Positions 17,654 through 26,760 of a stretch of 64,000 nucleotides of DNA are shown here, in pieces (position 1 is the first letter of the stretch; every line of letters starts with the position of its first letter). The stretch is from assembly GCA_013335405.1 (NCBI GenBank), contig JAAXVR010000007.1, positions 1 to 64,000 of the forward strand, read 5' to 3'. This DNA is from Chlorobiaceae bacterium. GTDB lineage: Bacteria; Bacteroidota; Chlorobiia; Chlorobiales; Chlorobiaceae. Made by a program: the position numbers and the translations under genes. The notes below the pieces were generated by a model that did no database searches, was not told where the DNA came from, and was given only the letters and a program-made list of their open reading frames with translations.

Positions 17654-20600
17654 TTATCGGTTGTCAGTGCCGGACAACAACACGGTTTTCTCGCGGATGA
17701 CGCAGTGAACAGCGTATTCGATATCAGCGTTGCATGTCCGATGATTGACCAGTGCCGCTCGGATCGAAACTCTGCCTGCAAGTTTGGTGGTGGAAAACAC
17801 AACGTCCCCATTCATCTGAAGGTTACGGACGATCTGTAAATTCAGTCTATCGGTTTCCGCCTCTGCCATCGTTTCAATTACTGCACTGAAACAGCATATG
17901 TTTGAAATGACAGGAGCACTTAACTGCAGTTCACCGGAATTTTCAATCAGGGTTGCCATATAAAACGCCAGTTCACAGGTCCTGGTGATCGCTTTGCCTA
18001 ACTCCCCGCTTCCGTAAGTTTTCAACGCACTCCAAACTTTGAGAGCCCTGAAGTTTCGTGACAGATCGATTCCATAATCGCAATACCAGGGCTCTCCTCC
18101 CCCCAGTCCGGCATCCTGCCCCTCAAGATACGCCGGCCTCGACGCAAAAGTCTGTCTGTGAATTTGCGATTGTCTGATAAGAACGGCTCCGCAATCATAC
18201 TGCACAAACATCCATTTGTGAAAGTCGAAAGCGAGAGAATCGGCGCGTTCGATACCATTTGCCAGTTTTTTCCATGGATCTCCCGCCAAACGGACCCATG
18301 CACCGAATGCACCATCAATATGAAACCAAATTTTCTCACTTGAACAGAAATCGGCAAGACTATGCAGATTGTCGAAAAAACCTGTGTCAACAGAACCGGC
18401 GGTACCAATAATGCACAGAGGCAAAATGCCTGTTGAACGATCAGCATCAATGGTCTCCCTGAGGTGCTCAAGATCAATACACCCATCATCCATTCTTTTG
18501 ATCACTCTCAGGCTTGCTGTTCCCATACCCAGCAGTTCGAGTGCTTTTGCTGTTGAACTGTGGATCCCCTGAGCAGCATAGGCTGCCAAAGGGGGGAATC
18601 CTCTGATACCTGCTGATCGGGAATCGATACCGAGAACCTTGGTCCTGGCTGCCGCCAATGCGATCACCGTTGCCTGTGAGGTCCCTGAAACAAGTAAACC
18701 GCTTGCCGTCTCAGGAAATCCGAAACATTGACGGCACCACTCGACAACCTCCCGTTCGATATAAATTGCCCCATGGTCGCGTCCGCCGCAGTTGCTGTTC
18801 ATTGTTGACGCAACGATTTCCGAAAGCAGGCCGCTTGCGAGACCCGTCCCGTGCACCCAACCGAAAAAACGGGGATGGATATTGCCTGTACCGAACGGAA
18901 GCACATTGGTTATCAGTTCATCGACGAGTTTACCGTGACCGATTCCCGTGCTCGCTGAAGACAACGTGATTGACTTACGCTTTTCATCGGTCATCGGACG
19001 CCAGTGGTTGTCGCGCGCATGACTGAGAAAATCGACACATGAATCCAGCAACCGGATAACCTGTTCGCGGAATTCGGACCAGTCCGTTGGATCCAATGGC
19101 GAGGCGATGAAATCAGTCGTCAATGCACATTCTTTTTCATCGTTCTTTTCTTCATTCTGCCCAAGGTGAGGCCAGTTCTCCGCAAGCAATTCTATTTTTT
19201 TCAGAGCTCTTTTAGCATCTGATATCTCTGAAACAAGGGCAGCCTCATAACCGTCTTCGCCCGCACTGCCGATGATATTGAAAAAACGTGCACCGATCAC
19301 CATTCGTAAAACGGTAAAACTTCCATGTTGTCTGAAAAGAGTAACCGGTTGCCCCAAATGGGCTTCCTGACGCGCAAGACATCCGGAGAAGATATCCGGT
19401 AAAGCCAGTAAATCACTCACGTCTTCGTTCAAATACTCGAAAAGCCTTCGGCATGAATCTTTATCGAGCGGTTCAAGAGATCCATTCTCCTTTCTGCCAA
19501 GAATCAGGAATGAAGTGATCGTATATCTCGAATAAGCAGTGGAATTACCGTTCTCTTCAGCATCATAAACATCAAAAAGCTTGATGTATCTGCTTTGAGA
19601 AATAAATGACAGGATTTCCTTTCTGAAACAGTTAAACGCTTCATTTCGAAAATCATCGGTAAGACGCAACAGTAATCGTGCTTCAAGAAGTGCGGGGATC
19701 CAGCGAAGAAGAGGGCCGAAACCGGCGCATGGCGCTGAAGACGCCTGCATCAAGGCAACCCACTCGCCTGTCCAGTCCGAACGATGCCCTATCACGGGAT
19801 TCTCGAGAAGTTCCCTGCCGACAGCAGCAGCCCTTGGTTTCAATGAAACAGGAACAATAAGGGCTCCTGAAAAGGGGGGGCCTGTCAGAAATTTCGAACC
19901 GGATATCTGTACCATCCACCCTTTTTTCACAAAACTTCCCAGTTCTTTGAAAGGAGTTCTCAGTTGACAGGCGTCGACTACGATATCAAGACTGTCGCAT
20001 GCCTTTGCGGCAAGTTTTTCGAGAGCACCGATACTGGGTGCGCTCAGACCGGTCTTCGATACGATAAGCATATGTGCCAGAACATGATAACCATCATCAA
20101 CAAGCGACAGGGCAACATTCAGAAACTCTTCATCGATATCCTCTGCGGAACGGGGAAAACCATTTTCATCCCTTATTCCGACAACACGAACCGGTAATGG
20201 GTCATTCGTCCACAAGGGTTGCCCTTTTTTGACCGTACTGTTGAATGCCGATTTATGGTCGAAGTAACAGCCACTGCCAGCCAGCATCACTCCGCTTCCG
20301 GATTCTTCAGGTGATATCAGAATATTGCAGAAAGGCTTGTTTTGACTTCCTGTTCTGGAAACAAGGACAGAAACAAGTTCAGCATCTGTTCCTGATGGCA
20401 ATATTGCAATATCGGCATCATTTACAGACAGACCTGCCAGTGACAAAATTTCTGATCCGATAGCCTGTGTTACCTTGTTCCTTAATATTTCCGGAGAGCT
20501 TTTCCCGAGGTAGTGTTCACTGAGCAGTTCGCGACGAAAAAGTTCACAGCACAAAAAGCCGTGATCACTTACGGATGATGCCGTTGAGGATGAAAAATGA

Positions 20601-21298
20601 ATCGCTTCAGGGCGGGGTCTGGGCGGCACTCCATAGATATTCTTTTTTGAAATCCTATCGATTTCCAGGCGGCTGTCGCCTCCGGAAATCAGGAGGTTTT
20701 CAAGCGGGTACTGAAGCTCGGACACGTCTTCCTGCTCGAGTTCAGCACTGACATCGCACACTCCTTCAAGAAGCGACGCCTGCCATTGTACAGCATCAAT
20801 GCATGATTTCCTGTTCCCTTGTATATCGAATTCCCTGAATGGTACAGGCAATAGTTCGTCAACGATTATCCTGGAATGGAGGGACAATGTCCCGATCAGT
20901 TCTCGACCATGCCGAAATATGCCAAGAAGATGGGAAAAATTGAGGGGTGAAATTGCTGAAAAGAGAAAAGAGGCTTCAAGAGCCCAGCGAGTCACGCCTG
21001 CAGCCGCAGCAGCGTCTTCAAGAAGCAAAGGTGAGAGTACCACGAGACCCGAAGGTTTTACGATATATGGCTTGTCTTCAAAATCGCCTAAAGCGATATG
21101 ATGAGGTAATCCGGGAAGGAGTTGCGATATAACCGGATCTGACTGGAGAAGACGGCGCAGTGCGGAGTGATGGACGATCTGTTCGGGCCTGTTATGGACA
21201 TTGAACTTCATTGACGATGACATGTTCATCCGGTCAAGAAAAGAGGCATAAAATGAGTGTAGTATCTCAATCTCGTTTCTCTGTGTATTGAAATGCAT
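17654..21298 (-). CDS. Giant protein with two PLP-dependent fold-type-I domains; C-terminal half an aromatic-amino-acid/glutamate decarboxylase type
   Basis: A 1214-residue protein. Residues about 715-1214 form a complete group II PLP decarboxylase: GNIHPRFFGWVHGTG, SGTSQATVIALAAART, IIGTAGSVDTGFFD, HIDGAFGAW (Asp995) and the PLP lysine K1028 in FDFHKWM. Residues about 240-690 form a second, different PLP-enzyme-like domain with ILPSGTDAELVSVLVSR, VVDACQLRTP and a candidate PLP lysine K469 in ISGSKFLTGPPFSG, closer to cysteine-desulfurase or kynureninase-like enzymes. Residues 1-230 are not recognised. The first ATG is at 21298; internal Met at residues 24, 26 and 30 are possible starts. The gene stands alone, convergent with phoH. 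The substrates are unknown. Confidence 0.85.
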   Translation of the reverse strand: MHFNTQRNEIEILHSFYASFLDRMNMSSSMKFNVHNRPEQIVHHSALRRLLQSDPVISQLLPGLPHHIALGDFEDKPYIVKPSGLVVLSPLLLEDAAAAAGVTRWALEASFLFSAISPLNFSHLLGIFRHGRELIGTLSLHSRIIVDELLPVPFREFDIQGNRKSCIDAVQWQASLLEGVCDVSAELEQEDVSELQYPLENLLISGGDSRLEIDRISKKNIYGVPPRPRPEAIHFSSSTASSVSDHGFLCCELFRRELLSEHYLGKSSPEILRNKVTQAIGSEILSLAGLSVNDADIAILPSGTDAELVSVLVSRTGSQNKPFCNILISPEESGSGVMLAGSGCYFDHKSAFNSTVKKGQPLWTNDPLPVRVVGIRDENGFPRSAEDIDEEFLNVALSLVDDGYHVLAHMLIVSKTGLSAPSIGALEKLAAKACDSLDIVVDACQLRTPFKELGSFVKKGWMVQISGSKFLTGPPFSGALIVPVSLKPRAAAVGRELLENPVIGHRSDWTGEWVALMQASSAPCAGFGPLLRWIPALLEARLLLRLTDDFRNEAFNCFRKEILSFISQSRYIKLFDVYDAEENGNSTAYSRYTITSFLILGRKENGSLEPLDKDSCRRLFEYLNEDVSDLLALPDIFSGCLARQEAHLGQPVTLFRQHGSFTVLRMVIGARFFNIIGSAGEDGYEAALVSEISDAKRALKKIELLAENWPHLGQNEEKNDEKECALTTDFIASPLDPTDWSEFREQVIRLLDSCVDFLSHARDNHWRPMTDEKRKSITLSSASTGIGHGKLVDELITNVLPFGTGNIHPRFFGWVHGTGLASGLLSEIVASTMNSNCGGRDHGAIYIEREVVEWCRQCFGFPETASGLLVSGTSQATVIALAAARTKVLGIDSRSAGIRGFPPLAAYAAQGIHSSTAKALELLGMGTASLRVIKRMDDGCIDLEHLRETIDADRSTGILPLCIIGTAGSVDTGFFDNLHSLADFCSSEKIWFHIDGAFGAWVRLAGDPWKKLANGIERADSLAFDFHKWMFVQYDCGAVLIRQSQIHRQTFASRPAYLEGQDAGLGGGEPWYCDYGIDLSRNFRALKVWSALKTYGSGELGKAITRTCELAFYMATLIENSGELQLSAPVISNICCFSAVIETMAEAETDRLNLQIVRNLQMNGDVVFSTTKLAGRVSIRAALVNHRTCNADIEYAVHCVIREKTVLLSGTDNR

Positions 21299-22058
21299 TG
21301 TTTATTTATCCTTGTGGTTCGCTGAGAATCCGGCGTAGCGGTTGAAGTAAAACCCTGCAGTGACCATTTGCCTCTTTAATAACAGTAAAATATAATATAT
21401 TAACAAGATAACATACCAAACAGAAGTGAGTACCGGTTATTTACGAATTATTTATTTATTGCCGTTTTTTTACAGCCTCTCCTTTATTCACTGATCCATA
21501 TACAGGCATAGTGTTGGAAGAAACCCGTAGCGGAACGTTACATTTGTTATCAATCGGTAATTTCGCTGGATACGATATGCATAAGGGTATATGGTTAAAT
21601 GGGAAGGATTTAAATAGATGACGACAGATAAAATTTTTGTCCTTCGAGCCCCTTTCTCAACCCTATCAGTATACGATCATGGCTAACAGTCTTCTTGATA
21701 GCCTGCACCTGTGTTGGAGTTATCGCAAATCCGAATACCCGGATGCAACAATTTCTGAAGGGGAAGACATCTCCATCATGACGAAACTGCCTGCGACTGC
21801 GTAAGTCAGGCTGACTGCACCATGAAGCGACTGATATTCCTCTGCCCGAATTCTCCGGGACCAACTGGAATAAGACCGGTTCGCTGCACAAGCAGCGACA
21901 AAACACTGTTAATTTTTCAAAGAATCGGCTGCGTTGGTTTTTTTTTACCTGATGTAACCGCCGGTTTTTTTGAGCTGAAAAATATTTTATATTTATGGAT
22001 ACGGTCTGAAATCGTTCTTTCTTTTTTTTTAAAAACCTTTTAAGCGAGGAATGTCAAT
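21299..22058. other. 760-bp AT-rich intergenic region
   Basis: Between the divergent PLP gene and ferredoxin. The part at 21370-21480 is very AT-rich. I see no conserved coding sequence; open frames of 70-100 codons (for example minus 21610-21906) match nothing I recognise and could be relics. The ferredoxin promoter should lie in the last 150 bp, which holds T-runs and TATATT-like hexamers that do not resolve to a single convincing pair. Confidence 0.5.
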
Positions 22059-22247
22059 ATGGCACTCTACATTACAGAAGAATGTACCTACTGCGGAGCT
22101 TGTGAACCGGAATGTCCTGTAACAGCAATTTCTGCCGGCGATGATGTCTACATTATCGATGCAGGTACCTGCACCGAATGTGTGGGTTATGCAGATGCTC
22201 CGGCATGCGTTGCCGTTTGTCCTGCCGAGTGCATCGTTCAGGGATAA
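22059..22247 (+). CDS. 2[4Fe-4S] ferredoxin (chlorobial type)
   Basis: A 62-residue ferredoxin with two cluster motifs: CTYCGACEPECP near residues 9-20, and CTECVGYADAPACVAVCP near residues 39-56, with the longer CX8C spacing typical of Chlorobium and chromatium-type ferredoxins. It carries low-potential electrons in the cytoplasm, in green sulfur bacteria from the type I reaction centre to CO2-fixing oxidoreductases and ferredoxin-NADP reductase. AGCGAGGAA precedes the ATG. It is monocistronic, with a bidirectional terminator behind it. Confidence 0.95.
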   Translation: MALYITEECTYCGACEPECPVTAISAGDDVYIIDAGTCTECVGYADAPACVAVCPAECIVQG

Positions 22248-22275
22248 ATCTCCTGACACTTTTTCATTTATGCAG

Positions 22276-22313
22276 AAAAAAAAGCGGATGGTATCAACCA
22301 CCCGCTTTTTTTT
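22276..22313. terminator. Bidirectional terminator between ferredoxin and Dabb genes
   Basis: A 9-bp stem with one mismatch (GCGGATGGT / ACCACCCGC, a G-U wobble on the minus strand) and a 4-nt loop is flanked by eight A on the left and eight T on the right. It can terminate both convergent transcripts. Confidence 0.88.
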
Positions 22314-22356
22314 CCATGAGACCGGCAACTGTTTCAGAGCACCTGAAAAAGGGAAT

Positions 22357-22662
22357 TTATGACTGTTCGTAATCGACCACCCTTCTCTCCTGCGTTACAT
22401 TTCCAATAAAATCTTTTATTGCAACATGTTCCGGATGTTTCTGATAAGTGTCGAGAGCATCTCTTCCAGAAAACTCGCAGTATAAGACGATATCTCCCGA
22501 GGAATCGCTCCTGCTGAAATCGATTCCTGCCTCGATAAGGCTCATACCGGGAATCCTGCCCGACAAGGATTCAAGTTTCCTCTTTACGATCGCGGCATTT
22601 ACCTCTTTCTGATTGCCTTCGGCAAAATCCTTCAATCTCCAGATTACGATATGTTTGATCAT
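22357..22662 (-). CDS. Dabb (stress-responsive alpha/beta barrel) family protein
   Basis: A 101-residue protein starting MIKHIVIWRLKDFAEG, the typical first strand of the ferredoxin-like Dabb fold. SGDIVLYCEFSGRDALDTYQKHPEHVAIKDFI is the characteristic helix/strand region of the family. These small dimeric barrels have no general assigned function. The ATG at 22662 is chosen by family N-terminus over the open-frame start at 22695. It lies 93 nt downstream of the D,D-carboxypeptidase gene on the same strand. Confidence 0.85.
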   Translation of the reverse strand: MIKHIVIWRLKDFAEGNQKEVNAAIVKRKLESLSGRIPGMSLIEAGIDFSRSDSSGDIVLYCEFSGRDALDTYQKHPEHVAIKDFIGNVTQERRVVDYEQS

Positions 22663-22755
22663 TGGGTTCCGTGTTTCTTTCCGGCAGAGATCCAATCTTC
22701 CTTATCGGTTTTTCAGAACGTCGTATGCACTATCAGCGCAACATATCGATTGGTA

Positions 22756-23988
22756 TCAGGTATCGTTTTTCGATTTTTTCACGTTCTTGTTGATCGCCAG
22801 GGTGCTGTTCCGTTGTTTCCTGCTGGCTGTCGCTGCAGGTGCGATACGCTTGCCGTTTTTGGAAATTGCGGCAACTGGGCGTCCCGAATGCCGCTTCAGA
22901 GCCAGAGTTTCATGTCGGGATGTACCTTTTTTTCTGCCCGAAAGCATCCGTGAGCTTTTTGCTGATACGTTCTTCGAGAGACGGACACGATGCTTTTCTG
23001 CCCTTGCTGTCGTATATGTCAACGGAGGGGTACTGACCGTATCGAACCTGTTCAGGGAAGCGAAAAGTGCAGGGTTCATAGGTCCACCGGTAAATGCATT
23101 GTCGAACATCTCTTCGGCAACGCCCCACCTGTCCGTTTTCGCATTGAGCATCACGAGCAGAATATCCCTGTTCTCCTTTATTGCCCTCGCTATCAGGCAT
23201 TTACCGGCTCTTGCTGTGAACCCGGTCTTGATGCCGACGGTATACGGATATTTTTCAAGGAGTTTGTTATGGGTCCTGAGGCAGTATTGCTTGTGTGTTG
23301 TCTGTTCGTTGAAAATCGCGTACTCGAGTTTTGCGATTGAATTGAAAAAGGGGTTTCTGATCGCATATTCCGCGAGTTTCATCAGGTCTGACGCAGTCGA
23401 AGAGTTACCGGCGTAGATTCCCTTGTCAAATCCGGCAGGATTGGTGAACCTCGAGCTGTTCATGCCGATCACCCTTGCCTTGCGGTTCATGATGGCGACA
23501 AAATTGTCCACATTGCCGGCGAGATGAATGGCTATGGCAAATGCGGCATCGTTGCTTGAGCTGACCATGGCCGCCTTGACAAGATCATAAAGCTTCACTC
23601 TTTCACCGGGCCTGAATCCAGCCTTTGAGGGTTCGACAAGTGTGGCCTCGACAGGAATGACAACATCGTCGTCCAGTCTTCCGCTTTCTATGGCCATTAT
23701 CGACGTCAATATTTTCGTTAGGCTCGCCGGTGATACAGGCCTGTCCAGATCCTTTTCCATGAGTACACGCGAGGTAATCCTGTCCTTGAGGATATACGAG
23801 TCGATGGGCACCTGGATTGAGGGGATGTTTTCGACATTCTCACCCCGGAGTGAAGTCGGTATCATCAGACATGCCGCGGCAAACAGCAGCAAAACAGAAA
23901 ATCTGCAGCAGCAAAACGTTTTCCTCACGGAAAGCACACTTGCATGCCGCGGGTCGGTTACAGGAATGTTTCGGCTATATCCTTGCAT
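22756..23988 (-). CDS. D-alanyl-D-alanine carboxypeptidase (peptidase S11, PBP5/6-like)
   Basis: A 410-residue protein with a signal peptide or anchor (about 28-49) and all three penicillin-binding motifs: SxxK as S89-LT-K92, SxN at 144-146 in VSSSNDAAF, and KTG in VGIKTGFTARAGK near residue 260. It trims pentapeptide stems in periplasmic peptidoglycan. After the catalytic domain (about 310) there is no normal PBP5 beta-domain. Instead there is a roughly 90-residue tail very rich in Lys, Arg and Ser, which may bind the negatively charged envelope. Upstream is the antitoxin-like gene. Confidence 0.92.
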   Translation of the reverse strand: MQGYSRNIPVTDPRHASVLSVRKTFCCCRFSVLLLFAAACLMIPTSLRGENVENIPSIQVPIDSYILKDRITSRVLMEKDLDRPVSPASLTKILTSIMAIESGRLDDDVVIPVEATLVEPSKAGFRPGERVKLYDLVKAAMVSSSNDAAFAIAIHLAGNVDNFVAIMNRKARVIGMNSSRFTNPAGFDKGIYAGNSSTASDLMKLAEYAIRNPFFNSIAKLEYAIFNEQTTHKQYCLRTHNKLLEKYPYTVGIKTGFTARAGKCLIARAIKENRDILLVMLNAKTDRWGVAEEMFDNAFTGGPMNPALFASLNRFDTVSTPPLTYTTARAEKHRVRLSKNVSAKSSRMLSGRKKGTSRHETLALKRHSGRPVAAISKNGKRIAPAATASRKQRNSTLAINKNVKKSKNDT

Positions 23989-24105
23989 ATGAAACAGTTA
24001 AAATTACCGCAGGGGGAATTGCACCTCTTAAGCGAAAAATCGGAATCTATATTTTTTTCCCGTTCTCTTTCATACAGACCAACACTTTTACCGCATGAAC
24101 ATGGT

Positions 24106-24348
24106 TCACGTTTCCAGGAAAGCGGAACCGGAAGCGCCCGAATACTCTTCACGGGATTCCGCATAGGACTCGATGCTCGAAATGAGCGATTCATAATGGC
24201 CGACGTCAAGAAGCACCACGGTGCTTTTTCCGTGTTGCGTCAGCACCAGCGGTCTTCCCGTGTCTTTTACCTTTTTGACAAGCGCTGCGGTATTCGCACG
24301 GAATTCGGAAAGCGGTCTGATATCCTCTTCTATGTTCAACCTGCCCAT
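24106..24348 (-). CDS. Phd/YefM-family antitoxin-like protein without adjacent toxin
   Basis: An 80-residue protein (ATG at 24348) with the Phd/YefM N-terminal DNA-binding fold: EEDIRPLSEFRANTAALVKKVKDTGRPLVLTQHGKSTVVLLDVGHYESL. In typical systems this family represses its own operon and its flexible C-terminus wraps the toxin. Here the 117 bp to the next gene hold no toxin reading frame, and the upstream neighbour is a redox protein. The gene may be an orphan regulator. A pair of TGTACA-like sites lies 40-55 bp upstream (24387-24404). Confidence 0.85.
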   Translation of the reverse strand: MGRLNIEEDIRPLSEFRANTAALVKKVKDTGRPLVLTQHGKSTVVLLDVGHYESLISSIESYAESREEYSGASGSAFLET

Positions 24349-24386
24349 AAGGGTACAATCTGTATTATTATATTTATACGTTTCAA

Positions 24387-24404
24387 TGTACATAATTGCG
24401 TACA
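24387..24404 (-). promoter_or_regulatory. Candidate autoregulatory operator of the Phd/YefM-like gene
   Basis: TGTACA at 24387-24392 and CGTACA at 24399-24404 are spaced 12 bp centre to centre, upstream of the antitoxin start. YefM of E. coli is known to bind TGTACA-core palindromes placed about one helical turn apart, so this arrangement fits self-repression. Confidence 0.5.
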
Positions 24405-24418
24405 CAAAACCGAAATAG

Positions 24419-25561
24419 TCAGCTTTTACCAGAAAATTCCCCGTACTGTTCGGTAAGGCTTCCGGCTTCCGATATTTTTGGTTTCGGTGCCTGAAGCATC
24501 GATGCATCCATATGCTTTATCTGCATGACCAGTTTGAGAAGATTGGTCACGAGTTCTTTGACCGAACGTTTGACATACCGGCTTCTTGAAAAACGGCTGT
24601 AGTTGTTTTCAGTATCTTCGGCAATCCAGCCTCTGCTCCATCCTATAAAGTTGAAAGGAGGAAGTGTAAAGCCGAGGTCAGTGAAAAAAGAGTTGAGCTG
24701 ACCAGCAACGCCCTGGACATTGTCCTGTCCCCCGGTAATGATAAACGCTGCGGCTTTGTTGCGCACAAGCACCTTGTCATGGATGGTGATCTGGTTCTGC
24801 ACGGTATTGAGGCGTTCAGCCATCTTGTAGTAGAGCGATGATGCATTTCCCCAGCGGATTGGTGTCGCAAGAATAACCGCGTCTGCCCAGAGAACCAGAG
24901 AACGGTATACGTCGGTCATGCCGTCTTCAGGATCCATTTCCGAAATAGAACAGGGCCATGTGCAAGCTTCCTCGTGGCGACTGTAATATCCCTCGCAATG
25001 ACGAAACGACAAATCGCGGATTTTAATCAGTTTCGTTGCTGCGCCGAATTCGGATGCGGCAAAGTCCAGGGCATTCTGCAAAGCGGTTTCCGATGTGGAG
25101 GGTCTCGGAAGAGAGGGGTTCATGTTGGTCGTCGAAATCCCCAGTACGTTGAGAGAGGTGGCGTTTGTCCTGTAATCGAGATTTTTCAGGTCTGCAAGGC
25201 GATCGTCCTGATGTTCGGCCAAGAATCTTTCCTGGACCGGTTCCGAGGAAACAAGAATCATGCCCTCTTCTATTTTTACATCGTAGACAGCCTGACGGTC
25301 AAGGTAACCGTGTGGCGCACGGCCATCTTTAAGGCTGTATTGCCAGCCATGCCATGGACAGGCGACATAACGTTCACCGTCATCGAGGGTCTGAATGAAT
25401 CCCTGCCCGATATCACCGCCCTTGTGCAGACATGCGTGGTCCAGCGCGGTCACCTTTCCGTCGTAATGAAAAAGCGCGTATTTTTTCTCTCCGGCCCTGA
25501 CGGATTTATGGGTATTTTCGGGCAGTTCCAGGAGTGGTATGAGTTTCAGATAGTGCATCAT
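24419..25561 (-). CDS. Fusion of a Rieske [2Fe-2S] domain and a flavodoxin-like NAD(P)H:FMN oxidoreductase
   Basis: A 380-residue protein. Residues 1-108 form a Rieske-type ferredoxin domain with ligands C44-x-H46 and C68-x2-H71 (ACLHKGGD, CPWHGW). Residues about 136-330 form a flavodoxin-like NADPH-dependent FMN reductase domain: LGISTTNMNPSLPRPSTSE for the flavin phosphate, DAVILATPIRWGNASSLYYKMAERL and IITGGQDNVQG. A cysteine-containing insert (CEGYYSRHEEACTWPC, about 189-204) lies between them. It would pass electrons between a pyridine nucleotide, flavin and a Rieske centre in one chain; the acceptor is unknown. The LysE-type gene ends 9 nt before its ATG, so the two form an operon. Confidence 0.85.
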   Translation of the reverse strand: MMHYLKLIPLLELPENTHKSVRAGEKKYALFHYDGKVTALDHACLHKGGDIGQGFIQTLDDGERYVACPWHGWQYSLKDGRAPHGYLDRQAVYDVKIEEGMILVSSEPVQERFLAEHQDDRLADLKNLDYRTNATSLNVLGISTTNMNPSLPRPSTSETALQNALDFAASEFGAATKLIKIRDLSFRHCEGYYSRHEEACTWPCSISEMDPEDGMTDVYRSLVLWADAVILATPIRWGNASSLYYKMAERLNTVQNQITIHDKVLVRNKAAAFIITGGQDNVQGVAGQLNSFFTDLGFTLPPFNFIGWSRGWIAEDTENNYSRFSRSRYVKRSVKELVTNLLKLVMQIKHMDASMLQAPKPKISEAGSLTEQYGEFSGKS

Positions 25562-25570
25562 GTTCGCTTT

Positions 25571-26197
25571 TTAGCGTTCAGAGAGCGCAAGCCTGAGAGC
25601 GAGGCTGACAAAAACAGCCCCTGCGGTTCTGTTCACCATTTTCCGTGCAAAGACGGAATCCCTGAATTTTTCACCCAGCCCGCCGGCAAGCATACTGATG
25701 AAAACGAAAACCAGCACCGTAGCGAGCATGAACACCCCTCCCAGCAGAAAAAACTGCATGACGAGAGGTCCGCGGGCGGAATCGGCAAACTGAGGAAGAA
25801 ATGCGAGAAAAAAAAGGGATACTTTCGGATTTGAGATATTCATGACGATACCTCTCCGGTAGAGGCCGCCCCTTGAAAGTACCGCGACCTTCGCTTCTCC
25901 ACTTGAAGCAGAACCGGCCCTGAATGCCTGCCAGGCAAGGTAAAGCAGGTATGCCGCTCCCATGAACTTGAGGATCACGAAAGCGATGGCCGATGTCCTG
26001 ACGACAGCCGCCAGTCCAAGCGCAACCGCTGCCGTATGGACCAACAACCCGCTGCAGAGGCCGAGTGTTACGAACAACCCTGCATTGCGGCCATTCTGTA
26101 CGGACTGTGCAAGGACAAACAGGTTGTCCGGACCCGGAGCAAGGGCCAGAAGAACAGAAGTCGAAAAAAAAACCAGAAGAAGTTGCGGTTCCATCAT
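25571..26197 (-). CDS. LysE/RhtB-family amino-acid exporter
   Basis: A 208-residue membrane protein with about six helices and the family signature LLALAPGPDNLFVLAQSVQNGRNAG at residues 17-41, FMGAAYLLYLAWQAFRAG, and SNPKVSLFFLAFLPQF. These proteins export amino acids or related metabolites across the cytoplasmic membrane; the substrate cannot be assigned. It is upstream of, and 9 nt from, the Rieske-flavodoxin fusion gene. Confidence 0.92.
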   Translation of the reverse strand: MMEPQLLLVFFSTSVLLALAPGPDNLFVLAQSVQNGRNAGLFVTLGLCSGLLVHTAAVALGLAAVVRTSAIAFVILKFMGAAYLLYLAWQAFRAGSASSGEAKVAVLSRGGLYRRGIVMNISNPKVSLFFLAFLPQFADSARGPLVMQFFLLGGVFMLATVLVFVFISMLAGGLGEKFRDSVFARKMVNRTAGAVFVSLALRLALSER

Positions 26198-26249
26198 GCC
26201 TGACGATAGTGACGAATTATTCGATCCATGGAGATGCCTGACCGGAGCC

Positions 26250-26741
26250 TTATATCATTTTCTGGCAGTAGATCACGTCGAATGTCATTCCGCGCTTTCT
26301 GCCGACCCCCCTGAAACATCCGCATTCCCGGAAGCCGTTCCGGAGATGGAACCTGATGCTCTGCTCATTGAGTGAGCATATGCTTGCAAGGATAGAGGAT
26401 ATCCCCATTTCCCTGCCCTGTTTCTCGAGATGCTCAAGAACGATGCTGCCGATTCCTTTGCCTGTGTAACCGTGCTTCAGAAAACAGGTCAATTCGGCAG
26501 TACGGGAAAATGCCGGTATGGCGCTGAACGGACGAAGCATGCCGAAACCTGCGATAGAACCGGTTTCTTCTTTGGCGGCAAGCGCCGGATATCCTGCCGC
26601 AGACCGGAAAAAGGCGTCGAACATATCGTACGATATCAGCTTCTCGGTATATGCGGCAAAGGTGTTTTCCGTATAATAATTGAAAATATCGATTATTTCT
26701 TCGGCATCGGAAGCCCGGATGGGTTCAATGGTAATGTTCAT
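26250..26741 (-). CDS. GNAT-family N-acetyltransferase
   Basis: A 163-residue acetyltransferase, start ATG 26741 (MNITIEPIRASDAEEIIDIFNYY). The acetyl-CoA motif is HGYTGKGIGSIVLEHL, followed by SLNEQSIRFHLRNGFRECG. It resembles the phosphinothricin/methionine-sulfoximine acetyltransferase branch (NYYTENTFAAYTE), but the substrate is not certain. The open frame extends to 26807 over the 3' end of the upstream membrane-protein gene without similarity. It shares the strand with the neighbouring genes and starts 19 nt after that gene ends. Confidence 0.88.
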   Translation of the reverse strand: MNITIEPIRASDAEEIIDIFNYYTENTFAAYTEKLISYDMFDAFFRSAAGYPALAAKEETGSIAGFGMLRPFSAIPAFSRTAELTCFLKHGYTGKGIGSIVLEHLEKQGREMGISSILASICSLNEQSIRFHLRNGFRECGCFRGVGRKRGMTFDVIYCQKMI

Positions 26742-26760
26742 CGCCGGATTTCCTTGTTTA

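Noticed and set aside
21610..21906. 98-codon minus-strand frame in the 760-bp gap before ferredoxin
   Set aside because: No start context, no recognisable family; may be a relic but cannot be supported as a gene.
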